A stretch of DNA of 24,460 bases, from NCBI GenBank assembly GCA_934358955.1, contig CAKRLC010000032.1, forward strand, positions 1 through 24,460, written 5' to 3'. The first letter of the stretch is position 1; every line of letters starts with the position of its first letter. Of the stretch, positions 1 to 7,788 are shown in pieces. A model generated the notes under the pieces. That model worked only from the letters and a program-made list of their open reading frames with translations, was not told the origin of the DNA and did no database searches. Source of the DNA: an uncultured Roseburia sp. GTDB lineage: Bacteria > Bacillota > Clostridia > Lachnospirales > Lachnospiraceae. The translations under genes were made by a program, and so were the position numbers.

Positions 1-336
1 GAAAAGAGCGGAGCAAAAGCTTACCTCGTAAATACAGGATGGAACGGAACTGGAAAACGTATCTCCATCAAAGATACTCGTGGTATCATCGATGCTATCT
101 TAAATGGCGATATCAAAACAGCTCCTACAAAGACTATCCCATACTTCAACTTTGAAGTTCCTACAGAGCTTCCAGGCGTAGATCCAGCGATCCTTGATCC
201 TCGTGATACTTACGCAAACGCTTCTGAATGGGAAGAAAAAGCAAAAGATTTAGCTGCAAGATTCGTTAAGAACTTCGCTAAATACGAAGGAAATGAAGCT
301 GGTAAAGCATTAGTTGCTGCTGGTCCTCAGGCTTAA
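1..336 (+). CDS. pckA: Phosphoenolpyruvate carboxykinase (ATP), C-terminal part
   Basis: The open frame enters from the left window edge and ends with TAA at 334-336, leaving the last 111 residues. The text [20 protein letters not shown], followed by the segment [16 protein letters not shown] and the motif LDPRDTY, is the conserved C-terminal part of the ATP-dependent (bacterial/plant type) PEP carboxykinase. The family interconverts oxaloacetate plus ATP with PEP, CO2 and ADP in the cytosol. In gut anaerobes it often works in the CO2-fixing, ATP-making direction (family knowledge, not shown here). The N-terminal lobe and Walker motifs lie outside the window. The gene is followed 38 nt later by a strong hairpin terminator. 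Identification is near certain; only the partial state limits it. Confidence 0.95.
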   Translation, partial: EKSGAKAYLVNTGWNGTGKRISIKDTRGIIDAILNGDIKTAPTKTIPYFNFEVPTELPGVDPAILDPRDTYANASEWEEKAKDLAARFVKNFAKYEGNEAGKALVAAGPQA

Positions 337-373
337 TCTAAATATTAAATTTATATAGAAGTTTTCTTCTATC

Positions 374-405
374 AAAAACAGGTGCCCCAAAAGGCACCTG
401 TTTTT
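374..405 (+). terminator. Bidirectional rho-independent terminator after pckA
   Basis: The stem CAGGTGCC (379-386) pairs perfectly with GGCACCTG (393-400) around a CCAAAA loop. It is flanked by AAAAA on the left and TTTTT on the right. It therefore ends pckA on the plus strand, and on the minus strand it can serve the convergent HAAS-SEDS gene that stops at 504. Confidence 0.92.
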
Positions 406-503
406 AAGTGAAAAATATTTCGTAAAAGATCTGTTTTTTCCTGCTATTCCAACAAGTATAACACCATCTTTTCCATCTCATGATTCTGAAAAATCCTATA
501 CCT

Positions 504-1829
504 TCACGGCTCCACATCCACATGAACATGAAACCTTGGTAGTTTTCTATTCACATGCACAGAATGAATATCTTTGTAACGATAAACGCTCATCAGAAGT
601 CCCACCAAAATATAGCATAATAAAATGCTTGTTCCGCCTTTTGAGAAAAACGGAAGAAAGGTCTGCGACAAAGGCAGTAATCCAAGATTCTCGCATATAT
701 TAATTCCCATATTCAAAAACAGGATCATTCCGCATCCACACCCTATCATCATTCCAAGCTGATTTTTCTGCCTGAGCGCAGTCGAAAAAATCTGAAAGAC
801 CAGATACACAAATATTGCACAGATCAGTAAAAAAACAATCTGTCCATAGGATGCAGTCAGATACGTCAAAATATAACTATTGTTATAATCCGGAAGGTTC
901 CCTGTAATCCCTGCTGCGTTCGCTCCAAGAAAGCTGCTGCCCGAAAGATATGTCTTAATCTGCTCCTGTACATAATTCATCTCACTGCCAACCCCAAGCC
1001 AGTTTCTGATCCTTTCCATCTGATAAGGCGCCATCCGTCCACTGATCCAGAAAATCAGAATACTTATCAGTGGAAGCAGACCTCCGATGCTTCCAAGCAG
1101 ACACATCGTCTTTTGCTTCGGAACCAGAAACCATCCCTTTGCCACAGCAAGCATCAGCAGGAAAAGCATCGATACATATAAGATGATAACCAGGCTCATA
1201 CTTGCAGAATAAAATGCTGCGATCAGCGCTGCCGCACCCCATGCAATCGCTTTTGACATTCCTTTATACCCTGTTCCATAGTACTGATATAAAAGTGCTG
1301 CATAAATCGGGATATAGAGCATCATATAGGAAAACATTTGAATCGGACCACCCAAAACAGACGGCCAGCCAGAGATCCAGATTCTGCCTGCCACATGCAT
1401 CCCGAAAACAACTGCATATATGCAGCTTCCCAGAAATAACACTGCCAAAGGCTTTGCGAACTGTGCGATTCTTGTATAATCCAGATGATATACAACAAGC
1501 ATCATAATAAAGCCAAGCACGATGTGTTTGCAGGTTGCTACATTTCCCATCCTGATATGGAAAAATAAACTTGCAGCTGTAAGAAGCGTCATGCATAAAA
1601 TCATCTGCCATGCGACCTTTGGTCTGTGGATCTTATCCAGCGCAATTCCAGTTTCAACAGGATCGCCCATATCGGCAACGGCTGCCCTCTCTGCTTCTTC
1701 CTGCTCCATCCCATCCATCTGATTTGCTTCCATCTGGTCTGTCAGATGTGCCTGCAGTTCTTCCCGGATGGCTGTTCTTGCTTTTTGGCACCGGATCTGC
1801 TGTAGTACTTTTTCCAGATATTCTTCCAT
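504..1829 (-). CDS. HAAS-domain / divergent SEDS (FtsW/RodA/SpoVE-like) membrane fusion protein
   Basis: The protein has 441 aa. Residues 1-70 are a soluble alpha-helical HAAS / permease-prefix domain (start MEEYLEKVLQQI, then REELQAHLTDQ). The rest is polytopic and aligns with SEDS proteins: ERIRNWLGVG (272-281), LPDYNNSYI (312-320) and the C-terminal block LPLSQTFLPFFSKGGTS (385-401), which matches the family's LPxTGxxLPFxSYGGSS. SEDS proteins polymerise or handle lipid-linked cell-wall precursors. Here the Asp of the usual LPExHTDFIF motif is replaced by Ser318, and the QPSE motif is also lost, so glycosyltransferase activity is doubtful. The start ATG (1827-1829) has the SD GGAGGG and lies 3 bp after the PadR gene, so the two are co-transcribed. 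HAAS proteins are typically PadR-controlled. The exact role is unknown. Confidence 0.85.
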   Translation of the reverse strand: MEEYLEKVLQQIRCQKARTAIREELQAHLTDQMEANQMDGMEQEEAERAAVADMGDPVETGIALDKIHRPKVAWQMILCMTLLTAASLFFHIRMGNVATCKHIVLGFIMMLVVYHLDYTRIAQFAKPLAVLFLGSCIYAVVFGMHVAGRIWISGWPSVLGGPIQMFSYMMLYIPIYAALLYQYYGTGYKGMSKAIAWGAAALIAAFYSASMSLVIILYVSMLFLLMLAVAKGWFLVPKQKTMCLLGSIGGLLPLISILIFWISGRMAPYQMERIRNWLGVGSEMNYVQEQIKTYLSGSSFLGANAAGITGNLPDYNNSYILTYLTASYGQIVFLLICAIFVYLVFQIFSTALRQKNQLGMMIGCGCGMILFLNMGINICENLGLLPLSQTFLPFFSKGGTSILLCYILVGLLMSVYRYKDIHSVHVNRKLPRFHVHVDVEP

Positions 1830-1832
1830 TCC

Positions 1833-2162
1833 CTATCCCTCCATTGCAAGCACATTCATAACAGCGGTCTGGTACTCATTCCACTCTTTTGTCTTCTTCT
1901 TTAAAAAACTGTTTCCTTCTTTTGTGATGCTGTAATACTTTCTTGTCTTACCACCACACTCCTGCTCATAAACGCTGAGCAGCCCTTTTTCCTCAAGTCC
2001 ATGTAGCAGCGGATAAAGCGTCCCTGCCTTCAGTTCAAATACATTCTGTGACTTCTTCCGTAAAGTATCGATCATCTCATAGCCATACATATCCTTTTCC
2101 GATAAAAGCTTTAAGATCAGCATCGTCATACTTCCGGAAACAAGTGATTTTTCTACTGCCAT
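1833..2162 (-). CDS. PadR family transcriptional regulator
   Basis: The protein has 109 aa, the usual short PadR length. The winged helix is recognisable from MLILKLLSEKDMYGYEMIDT and TLYPLLHGLEEKGLL, and the C-terminal wing/dimer helix from GGKTRKYYSITKEG. PadR proteins are mostly repressors that control adjacent membrane proteins, often ones carrying HAAS domains. The start ATG at 2160-2162 is preceded by the SD GAAGGAGA (2171-2178). The gene is first in a two-gene unit with the HAAS-SEDS gene, with 3 bp between them. A consensus promoter and a palindrome over the expected start point lie upstream, so autoregulation is likely (inference). The ligand is unknown. Confidence 0.93.
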   Translation of the reverse strand: MAVEKSLVSGSMTMLILKLLSEKDMYGYEMIDTLRKKSQNVFELKAGTLYPLLHGLEEKGLLSVYEQECGGKTRKYYSITKEGNSFLKKKTKEWNEYQTAVMNVLAMEG

Positions 2163-2248
2163 ATTGCGAATCTCCTTCCCTGTAAATTAAATTTGCGCAT
2201 ACCTGTCCTGTTTTGATACCGTTGTTCTTTTTTTGTGATCACCGCGCC

Positions 2249-2271
2249 TATATATAGATTATCTACATATA
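2249..2271. promoter_or_regulatory. Candidate PadR operator (23-bp imperfect palindrome)
   Basis: The arms TATATATAGAT / ATCTACATATA surround a central T at 2260 with only one mismatched pair (2254/2266). The palindrome starts 2 nt downstream of the -10 box and so covers the expected transcription start. PadR operators are typically AT-rich dyads over the promoter. The assignment rests on position and symmetry only. Confidence 0.5.
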
Positions 2272-2272
2272 A

Positions 2273-2301
2273 ATATTATATCGACAGCCTATATATGTCA
2301 A
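2273..2301 (-). promoter_or_regulatory. Sigma-A promoter of the padR-HAAS/SEDS operon
   Basis: On the minus strand a perfect -35 box TTGACA (2296-2301) is separated by 17 nt from the -10 box TAATAT (2273-2278). Such a strong core promoter fits a gene pair held down by a repressor. Confidence 0.85.
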
Positions 2302-2316
2302 GTGTTTTGTTATTAC

Positions 2317-2439
2317 GATTCGGGTGGAAGCCTCTGCTGAACACGGTTCACGTTTTCGGAGGCTTATCGGAATGTTTTGCACAATGAAACTTGCAATATT
2401 TTTTTGTGCAATCTGACAGCATAACCTTAAATGCAGACC
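2317..2439 (-). repeat. Dispersed hairpin repeat, copy A
   Basis: Positions 2372-2439 match the reverse complement of 24393-24460 at 66 of 68 bases. The shared core holds the inverted arms TTGCACAA / TTGTGCAA. The left flank begins GATTCGGGTG (2317-2326), a word also found at the ends of the copies at 14765 and (as GATTCGAGTG) 24377. Inside the left flank AAGCCTC (2328-2334) pairs with GAGGCTT (2359-2365). No coding capacity is seen. With the promoter and operator at 2249-2301 and the terminator at 2470-2503, this accounts for the gene-free stretch 2163-2541. Confidence 0.8.
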
Positions 2440-2469
2440 ATTTGCCCCCAACATCATCCTATTACACAA

Positions 2470-2503
2470 AAAAATTGCCAGGCGCAACCGCCTGGCAATT
2501 TTT
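2470..2503 (-). terminator. Rho-independent terminator of the glucarate operon
   Basis: A 15-bp perfect stem, AAAAATTGCCAGGCG (2470-2484) with its complement at 2489-2503, closes on the loop CAAC. An A-run at 2468-2474 becomes a U-tract on the minus strand. It lies about 40 nt after the permease stop. The sequence TCCTATTACACAAAAAAA just before it (2457-2474) recurs exactly at 17824-17841. Confidence 0.92.
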
Positions 2504-2541
2504 GAGGAAATGTTTTACTCTATAGTAAGGAAAAATGTTTT

Positions 2542-3843
2542 CTATCGGAAAATTCCAATTGCGTATCCTGCAACGATCCAGATGATCGTAAGGATCCACA
2601 ATGGACCAAAGGAGAACTTAACATAATCAGCAAGTTCTGTACCATCTGCCAGATCGCAGGCAAGATAAATCTGTGGCTGCGCAACTGGAGATACCATTGC
2701 TCCCATATTCATCAGCAGTGTTAATACAACGATCTCATTGGCAACGCCATATTTTGCACTGACACCTGCAACGATCGGCACTAAAGCATACTGCCAGATA
2801 TCGTTTGTAAAGATCAGCATCAATGGTGCGCTGAATACTGCAATGATCAGATATACCCAAGGGCCAAGTGCTCCCGGAATGATCTGGATCAGGAAGTTTA
2901 CCATTGCGTCCATCATACCGCTTTCAGAAAGAACACCTACAACGACACCGGATAAAAATACGGCACATGCTGTGGAGTACATTTCTTTGGAATATTTTTT
3001 CAGTAATTCTCCCTGCAATTTTAAATCAGGATAGTTTACAGTAAGTGCAATAATAAGACCAAGTGCAAATACAAAGTAATCAGGACATGGAATAACGCTT
3101 AATCCTACGATAATTCCAACAGTCAGTAACAGGTTGAACCAGAATAATTTCGGTCTTCTTAATTCTGAATTTCCCATACTGATCTCAACATCAACACCAT
3201 CATCTATCTGTCCTGCACCTTTTTTCATCTGGCTTCTTGCAAGGATCACTGCCAGTACAATACAAGCTGCAATGTAGAAAAGCATTAATGGGAATAACTG
3301 GGTGAAAATATAGTTCTGAGGATTATCAATTCCTGTCAGTAAGGTCGCTGCACGTAAAGTACGTCCATTCCAAGGAGTAACGAAGAGTGCACACATTGTT
3401 GCAGAACATAATAACAGTAATACCTTTGGATCGATCTTTAACTTTTTGTACAGTGGAAGCAGCATTGGTATTGTTACAAGATATGTAGATGTAACACTAC
3501 CATCGATCTCTGTGATCAGGGAGATTAAAACTGTGATCACACAAATAACGGTTACGCTTAATTTTGTCTTTTTCAATAAGAACTCGACGATCGTATCAAA
3601 TAATCCTGCCTCTGACATAACAGAGAAATAAGGAAGAGAGAAAAAGATAATAAACATCAGATCTCTTGTCTTATCCAGACCTACGTTCACATAGTCACAG
3701 ACATCCTTAACGCTCGCACCAACTAAAAATGCACCGACGATCGGAATAATTGTAAATGCAAATAATGTACTTACTTTTTTCTTTAATAACAGGGTTGTGA
3801 TCAAAATCATCATCACAAATCCCACAATTGCAGTATAACTCAT
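2542..3843 (-). CDS. CitMHS-family carboxylate permease, probably glucarate uptake
   Basis: This is a 433-aa polytopic membrane protein. Conserved features of the citrate-Mg2+:H+ symporter (CitMHS) family are visible: the N-terminal MILITTLLLKKKVSTLFAF, the segment EIDGSVTSTYLVTIPMLLPLYKKL, and TPWNGRTLRAA. The family moves metal-citrate or related dicarboxylates with cations. Here it follows glucarate dehydratase by 21 bp in the same direction, so D-glucarate or galactarate is the most likely substrate (inference from context). Most characterised glucarate operons use an unrelated MFS permease (GudP). The start ATG (3841-3843) has the SD AAGGAGA. A strong terminator follows. The substrate could also be another hydroxy-acid. 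Confidence 0.88.
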   Translation of the reverse strand: MSYTAIVGFVMMILITTLLLKKKVSTLFAFTIIPIVGAFLVGASVKDVCDYVNVGLDKTRDLMFIIFFSLPYFSVMSEAGLFDTIVEFLLKKTKLSVTVICVITVLISLITEIDGSVTSTYLVTIPMLLPLYKKLKIDPKVLLLLCSATMCALFVTPWNGRTLRAATLLTGIDNPQNYIFTQLFPLMLFYIAACIVLAVILARSQMKKGAGQIDDGVDVEISMGNSELRRPKLFWFNLLLTVGIIVGLSVIPCPDYFVFALGLIIALTVNYPDLKLQGELLKKYSKEMYSTACAVFLSGVVVGVLSESGMMDAMVNFLIQIIPGALGPWVYLIIAVFSAPLMLIFTNDIWQYALVPIVAGVSAKYGVANEIVVLTLLMNMGAMVSPVAQPQIYLACDLADGTELADYVKFSFGPLWILTIIWIVAGYAIGIFR

Positions 3844-3864
3844 ACTATTCTCCTTCGCTTTTTA

Positions 3865-5205
3865 TTAACGTACCAGACAAGGTTTCTTGGAATCATATTT
3901 CCAGTTCGGGATCAGATACTGCATTGCCATAGCATCATCTCTGTCGTGAGATGGCATCTGATTGTAAAGTCTGTTTGCTTCCATTACTTTATCCATATTC
4001 AAAGTAACGCCAAGACCTGGTCTGTCCGGAACTTCCAGATAACCATCTTTGATCTGTGGTGTATCATCTAAGAGGTTCTGTCCATCCTGCCAGATCCAGT
4101 GTGTATCCAGTGCAGTTGGTTTTCCAGGTGCTGCTGCTGCAACATGTGCAAACGTAGTCAGTGTAATATCAAAGTGGTTGTTGGAATGGCTTCCCCATGT
4201 AAGTCCCCAGTCATCCAGAATAGATGCCATACGAAGACTTCCTTCCAGACCCCAGAAGTGTGGATCTGCCAGTACGATATCTACGGATTTTAAAGCTGCT
4301 GCGTGATAGAACTGTCTCCAGTTTGTTGCGATCATATTGGTTGCTACCGGCATATTCGTTGCATTCTTAAACTCTGCCATGATCTCACGGCTTGAGAATC
4401 CTGCTTCCGGTCCACATGGATCTTCCACATAAGTAAGTACATTCTTCATATCCTTGCAAAGTTCAATTGCTTCACTTAAGCTCCATGCACCATTTGGATC
4501 AATGTTAATACGTCCGTCCGGGAACTGTTTCTTCAAAGCGCGGATGGTATCCATTTCGTATGCACCTTCAAAAACACCGCCCTTTAACTTAAAGTTACGG
4601 AAACCATATTTTTCCTGAAGGCAGCATGCCTGCTCTACGATCTGTTCATGGCTTACCATTTCATTTCTTCTCATTCTAAACCATGGATCACTGCTGTCGT
4701 CTTCGCTTAAATATGGAAGATCTGTTTTATGTCTGTCTGATACATAGAACAGATAACCAAGTGTCTCTACTTTGTCACGCTGTTTTCCTTCTGCTAAAAG
4801 TTCACAGACAGGAACACCAAGATGCTGTCCGAGCAGATCAAGGAATGCACATTCGATTGCCCACTCTGCTTTTACAACAAATTTTAATTTGCTGATATCT
4901 AAAGTCTGGATTCCCTCTCCGTCATCTTCAGCTGCTGGTTTACCGCCTCTGTGGATTGTTCCAAGTACCGCACGATATTTTCCGATCTCCTGTCCTACAA
5001 CAAGTGGAATGCAATTTTTCAGACATTCACAGGTGTATTCTCCTCCGTGGATCTCACCGATTCCTACGTGATTCTCACTGTCTTTTAAAATAACAAGGTT
5101 ACGTGTAAAAAACGGAGCGTGTGCACCGCTTAATGTCATCTCCATGCTGTCATATCCTGCAACTGGGATTACCTGCATCTCTGTAACAACTGGTGTTTTA
5201 CTCAT
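3865..5205 (-). CDS. gudD: D-glucarate dehydratase
   Basis: The protein has 446 aa, the same length as E. coli GudD, with very similar text throughout (for example DPNGAWSLSEAI, EDPCGPEAGFS, WGSHSNNHFDI, AAAAPGKPTALDTHWIWQDG). It belongs to the enolase superfamily, mandelate racemase group. It dehydrates D-glucarate (and L-idarate) to 5-dehydro-4-deoxy-D-glucarate. Visible active-site residues are Lys206 and Lys208 in FKLKGG, the metal ligands Asp236, Glu261 and Asn290, Asp314, and His340 in WGSH. The start ATG (5203-5205) has the SD AGGAGA at 5215-5220. The gene is transcribed away from a LysR regulator and is followed by the permease. No downstream aldolase or keto-deoxy-glucarate gene is in the window. 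Confidence 0.96.
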   Translation of the reverse strand: MSKTPVVTEMQVIPVAGYDSMEMTLSGAHAPFFTRNLVILKDSENHVGIGEIHGGEYTCECLKNCIPLVVGQEIGKYRAVLGTIHRGGKPAAEDDGEGIQTLDISKLKFVVKAEWAIECAFLDLLGQHLGVPVCELLAEGKQRDKVETLGYLFYVSDRHKTDLPYLSEDDSSDPWFRMRRNEMVSHEQIVEQACCLQEKYGFRNFKLKGGVFEGAYEMDTIRALKKQFPDGRINIDPNGAWSLSEAIELCKDMKNVLTYVEDPCGPEAGFSSREIMAEFKNATNMPVATNMIATNWRQFYHAAALKSVDIVLADPHFWGLEGSLRMASILDDWGLTWGSHSNNHFDITLTTFAHVAAAAPGKPTALDTHWIWQDGQNLLDDTPQIKDGYLEVPDRPGLGVTLNMDKVMEANRLYNQMPSHDRDDAMAMQYLIPNWKYDSKKPCLVR

Positions 5206-5292
5206 CTTTTGTTCTCTCCTTCTTCTTTTCTCTTTACTATCCGGATATCTGAAGTTTTTCCGCGCTTTTGCGTTCCCCTTCTTTATGTTTTT

Positions 5293-5321
5293 ATTATATG
5301 AAACATTTTTTCATTTGACCA
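5293..5321 (-). promoter_or_regulatory. Predicted gudD-permease promoter
   Basis: The minus strand has TGGTCA (5316-5321), 17 nt, then a perfect TATAAT (5293-5298). The weak -35 box is what one expects of an activator-dependent promoter. Confidence 0.6.
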
Positions 5322-5325
5322 ATAT

Positions 5326-5354
5326 GTAAAAATGATTCCCTTTATCATTTTTAC
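5326..5354. promoter_or_regulatory. Inverted repeat between gudD and lysR, candidate LysR binding site
   Basis: GTAAAAATGAT (5326-5336) and ATCATTTTTAC (5344-5354) are perfect 11-bp arms separated by 7 bp. The dyad abuts the gudD -35 box and lies between two divergent promoters. LysR-type activators bind such dyads; the spacing here is not the textbook T-N11-A. Assignment is by position and symmetry. Confidence 0.6.
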
Positions 5355-5386
5355 TTATCCGCTTTAAGATTTTACAATCCGAAGCC

Positions 5387-5415
5387 TTGTATTTTTTCTG
5401 AAAACTTCCTATAAT
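5387..5415 (+). promoter_or_regulatory. Predicted lysR promoter
   Basis: TTGTAT (5387-5392), a 17-nt spacer, then a perfect TATAAT (5410-5415), 63 nt before the preferred lysR start. Confidence 0.65.
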
Positions 5416-5477
5416 GAAACTACTATTTATGACTAAACTACTCCTGCATTTGCAGAAGAATGGGGGAAAATCTGCTT

Positions 5478-6416
5478 ATGGACACCAAGTATCTGAACTA
5501 TATATTGACGATCGCCAAAAAACAGAATATGACCAAGGCTGCAGAAGAGCTATTTGTCTCCCAGTCCTCCTTAAGCCAGTACCTCACCAAGCTGGAAGCT
5601 GAGATCGGCGCTCCGCTGTTTATCCGTGCGAAAGGAAAGCTTGAGCTGACAGAAGCAGGAAAATTATATATTGATGCGGCCCGGAAAGTCATTGATATCA
5701 AAAATGACCTTTATTATCAGATCCGCAGTTTAAATCATAAGAGCCACATTACGATCGGGATCACTTCTATCTTTGGTCTCGAAATGCTGACCACGCTGAT
5801 CCCTCAATATAAAAAAGATTTTCCGGATGTGACGATTGAAATCACAGAAACAAATATCCCATCGATCACCACACTGATCCTTGAGGAAAGCATCGACTGT
5901 GCCGTCATAGCGATCAATGACATGTCCGTGTTTGACCCCGGTCAGCTGACGCATCTTGGCAGAGAAGAAGTCCTGCTTGCAGTCCCCGCATCTCATCCTT
6001 TTGCGCTGACGCATAAGAGCGGCTCTTCGATCTCATGGGAATCCTTTGCCAATACTTTTAACGCGGATAACTTTATCTTATCCAAAAAAGCATCTTCCCT
6101 GCGTGTGCTGTCCAACCGTATTTTTAATGAAATCGGTTTTGAACCAAGTACTATGTGCGAGACTAACAGTATTCTGACGATCCGTTCCATGGTAGAAATG
6201 GGCATTGGAATTGCCTTTATCGCAAAAACCTGCGCGAATGAGAATAACAATATCTGTTATTTCTCGCTGGATCCACCTATCTACCGTGACGTTGCCTTTG
6301 TCCACCGGAAAGGCTGGGTACTGAATACGCCGGAAAAGGCATTGATCGAGCATATCCTGCAATACTTTGCACAGGAGAAAATACGCGCGCAGATCAAAGC
6401 GCCTGATATACAATAG
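5478..6416 (+). CDS. LysR-type regulator, probably of the glucarate genes
   Basis: The protein has 312 aa from the ATG at 5478. Residues 1-60 are the LTTR winged helix (MDTKYLNYILTIAKK, NMTKAAEELFVSQSSLSQYL, GAPLFIR). The rest is the periplasmic-binding-like effector domain (starting near HITIGITSIFG, ending with the family's typical REEVLLAVPASHPFA and AFIAKTC segments). I prefer 5478 because GGGGGA (5462-5467) stands about 10 nt ahead and the protein then begins as LTTRs usually do; an in-frame ATG at 5460 adds six residues but has no well-placed SD. The gene is divergent from gudD across a shared regulatory region, so it most likely activates gudD and the permease in response to glucarate or a product (inference). 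Confidence 0.93.
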   Translation: MDTKYLNYILTIAKKQNMTKAAEELFVSQSSLSQYLTKLEAEIGAPLFIRAKGKLELTEAGKLYIDAARKVIDIKNDLYYQIRSLNHKSHITIGITSIFGLEMLTTLIPQYKKDFPDVTIEITETNIPSITTLILEESIDCAVIAINDMSVFDPGQLTHLGREEVLLAVPASHPFALTHKSGSSISWESFANTFNADNFILSKKASSLRVLSNRIFNEIGFEPSTMCETNSILTIRSMVEMGIGIAFIAKTCANENNNICYFSLDPPIYRDVAFVHRKGWVLNTPEKALIEHILQYFAQEKIRAQIKAPDIQ

Positions 6417-6495
6417 AATATTCTTATGAAATAAGATTGAAAGCCATTGCTGGCTGCTTGCATAACTAAAATATTTTATTCAAGGGGATTTGAGT

Positions 6496-7788
6496 ATGTT
6501 GAAAAATTTTGTAAAATATGTTTCGCAAAATATGCTTGGGATGGTCGGAATGTCCCTCTATATTCTTGCAGATACTTACTTTATTTCAGTAGCAGTCGGT
6601 GCAGACGGAATCACCGCTTTGAATCTGGTACTTCCTCTGTATAATCTGATTTTTGCACTTGGATCCATGATCGGTGTCGGCTCCGCGATCCGCTATGTTG
6701 TTGACCGCAATCACCAGAAAGCTGATTCCGACAGCTATTTTTTTCATGCCCTTTTATGGGCATTTCTGATCGGTTTGATTTTTGTTGTCATCGGAATTTT
6801 TATTCCGGACAAGATGATCCAGCTGCTTGGCGGTGATGCGCAGATTGTTGCAACCGGCACTTCTTATACCCGGATTTTTATGGTTTTTGCGCCTTTTTTC
6901 ATGTGGAATCTGATCTGCAATGCCTTTGTACGAAACGACGGTGCCCCTTCCATTGCAATGTCTGCCACACTTTTTAGCAGTCTGTTTAATATTGTCTGCG
7001 ATTATGTGCTGATGTTTCCTTTGGGACTTGCCATGAAAGGAGCTGCACTCGCAACCGGCTGTTCCCCGTTAGTCGGTATCTTAATCTGCGGAATCCATTT
7101 TCGTTCTAAAAACTGTACCTTAAAGCTCAAACCGGTTGTTCCTTCTTTTAAAAGATTATTATATTCCTGCCAGGTTGGTATTTCTTCCTTCGTTGCAGAA
7201 ATCTCATCCGGTGTGATCACGGTTGTTTTTAACATGATCATTCTGTCGCTTGCAGGAAATACCGGTGTTGCTGCATATGGTGTTGTTGCGAATACCTCCC
7301 TGGTAGCTGTCGCACTGTTTAACGGTATTGCCCAGGGATCCCAGCCTCTGATCAGTGCATTTTACAGCAAAGGTCAGAAATCCGATATTTATACGGTATT
7401 AAAAATGGCATTATGGACCTCACTGGGAACTGCTGTGCTTTTGTATAGCTGCATTTTCCTTTTTGCCTCCAATATCACTGCCGTATTTAACGGCGAACAG
7501 AACATGGCACTGGCAGCCTACGCGCAAAGCGGACTGCGGCTGTATTTTATCGGATTTTTATTCGCCGGCATTAATATTATCGGTACAGCATCCCTAAGCG
7601 CAGTAGAAGCTGCAAAGTATGCCTTTGCAGCTTCTGTTTCCCGTGGTTTTATCACGATTATTCTGTTTGCCTTCCTGTTATCCGCGCTGCTCGGTTTAAG
7701 CGGCGTATGGCTTGCATTCCCGGCAGCGGAGTTTGTTACAATGCTCATCACACTGTATGGATTAAGAAAAACGATCAGCAAAGCCTAA
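6496..7788 (+). CDS. MATE family efflux transporter (MepA-like)
   Basis: The protein has 430 aa with two homologous six-helix halves. MATE hallmarks include YILADTYFISVAVGADGITALNL at the start, FVRNDGAPSIAM in the first half, and the second-half segment FNGIAQGSQPLISAFYSKG. The family exports drugs or metabolites by Na+ or H+ antiport. I chose the ATG at 6496 because AAGGGGA (6482-6488) lies 7 nt upstream; an in-frame TTG at 6490 is too close to that SD. It lies 79 bp after the LysR gene on the same strand, so co-transcription is possible, although no promoter or terminator is clear in the gap. Its stop overlaps the stop of the convergent second MATE gene. The substrate is unknown. Confidence 0.92.
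   Translation: MLKNFVKYVSQNMLGMVGMSLYILADTYFISVAVGADGITALNLVLPLYNLIFALGSMIGVGSAIRYVVDRNHQKADSDSYFFHALLWAFLIGLIFVVIGIFIPDKMIQLLGGDAQIVATGTSYTRIFMVFAPFFMWNLICNAFVRNDGAPSIAMSATLFSSLFNIVCDYVLMFPLGLAMKGAALATGCSPLVGILICGIHFRSKNCTLKLKPVVPSFKRLLYSCQVGISSFVAEISSGVITVVFNMIILSLAGNTGVAAYGVVANTSLVAVALFNGIAQGSQPLISAFYSKGQKSDIYTVLKMALWTSLGTAVLLYSCIFLFASNITAVFNGEQNMALAAYAQSGLRLYFIGFLFAGINIIGTASLSAVEAAKYAFAASVSRGFITIILFAFLLSALLGLSGVWLAFPAAEFVTMLITLYGLRKTISKA

Noticed and set aside
2263..2487. Minus-strand 74-codon frame between the permease and padR
   Set aside because: It runs through the repeat, the terminator and the promoter, with no SD and no family features.
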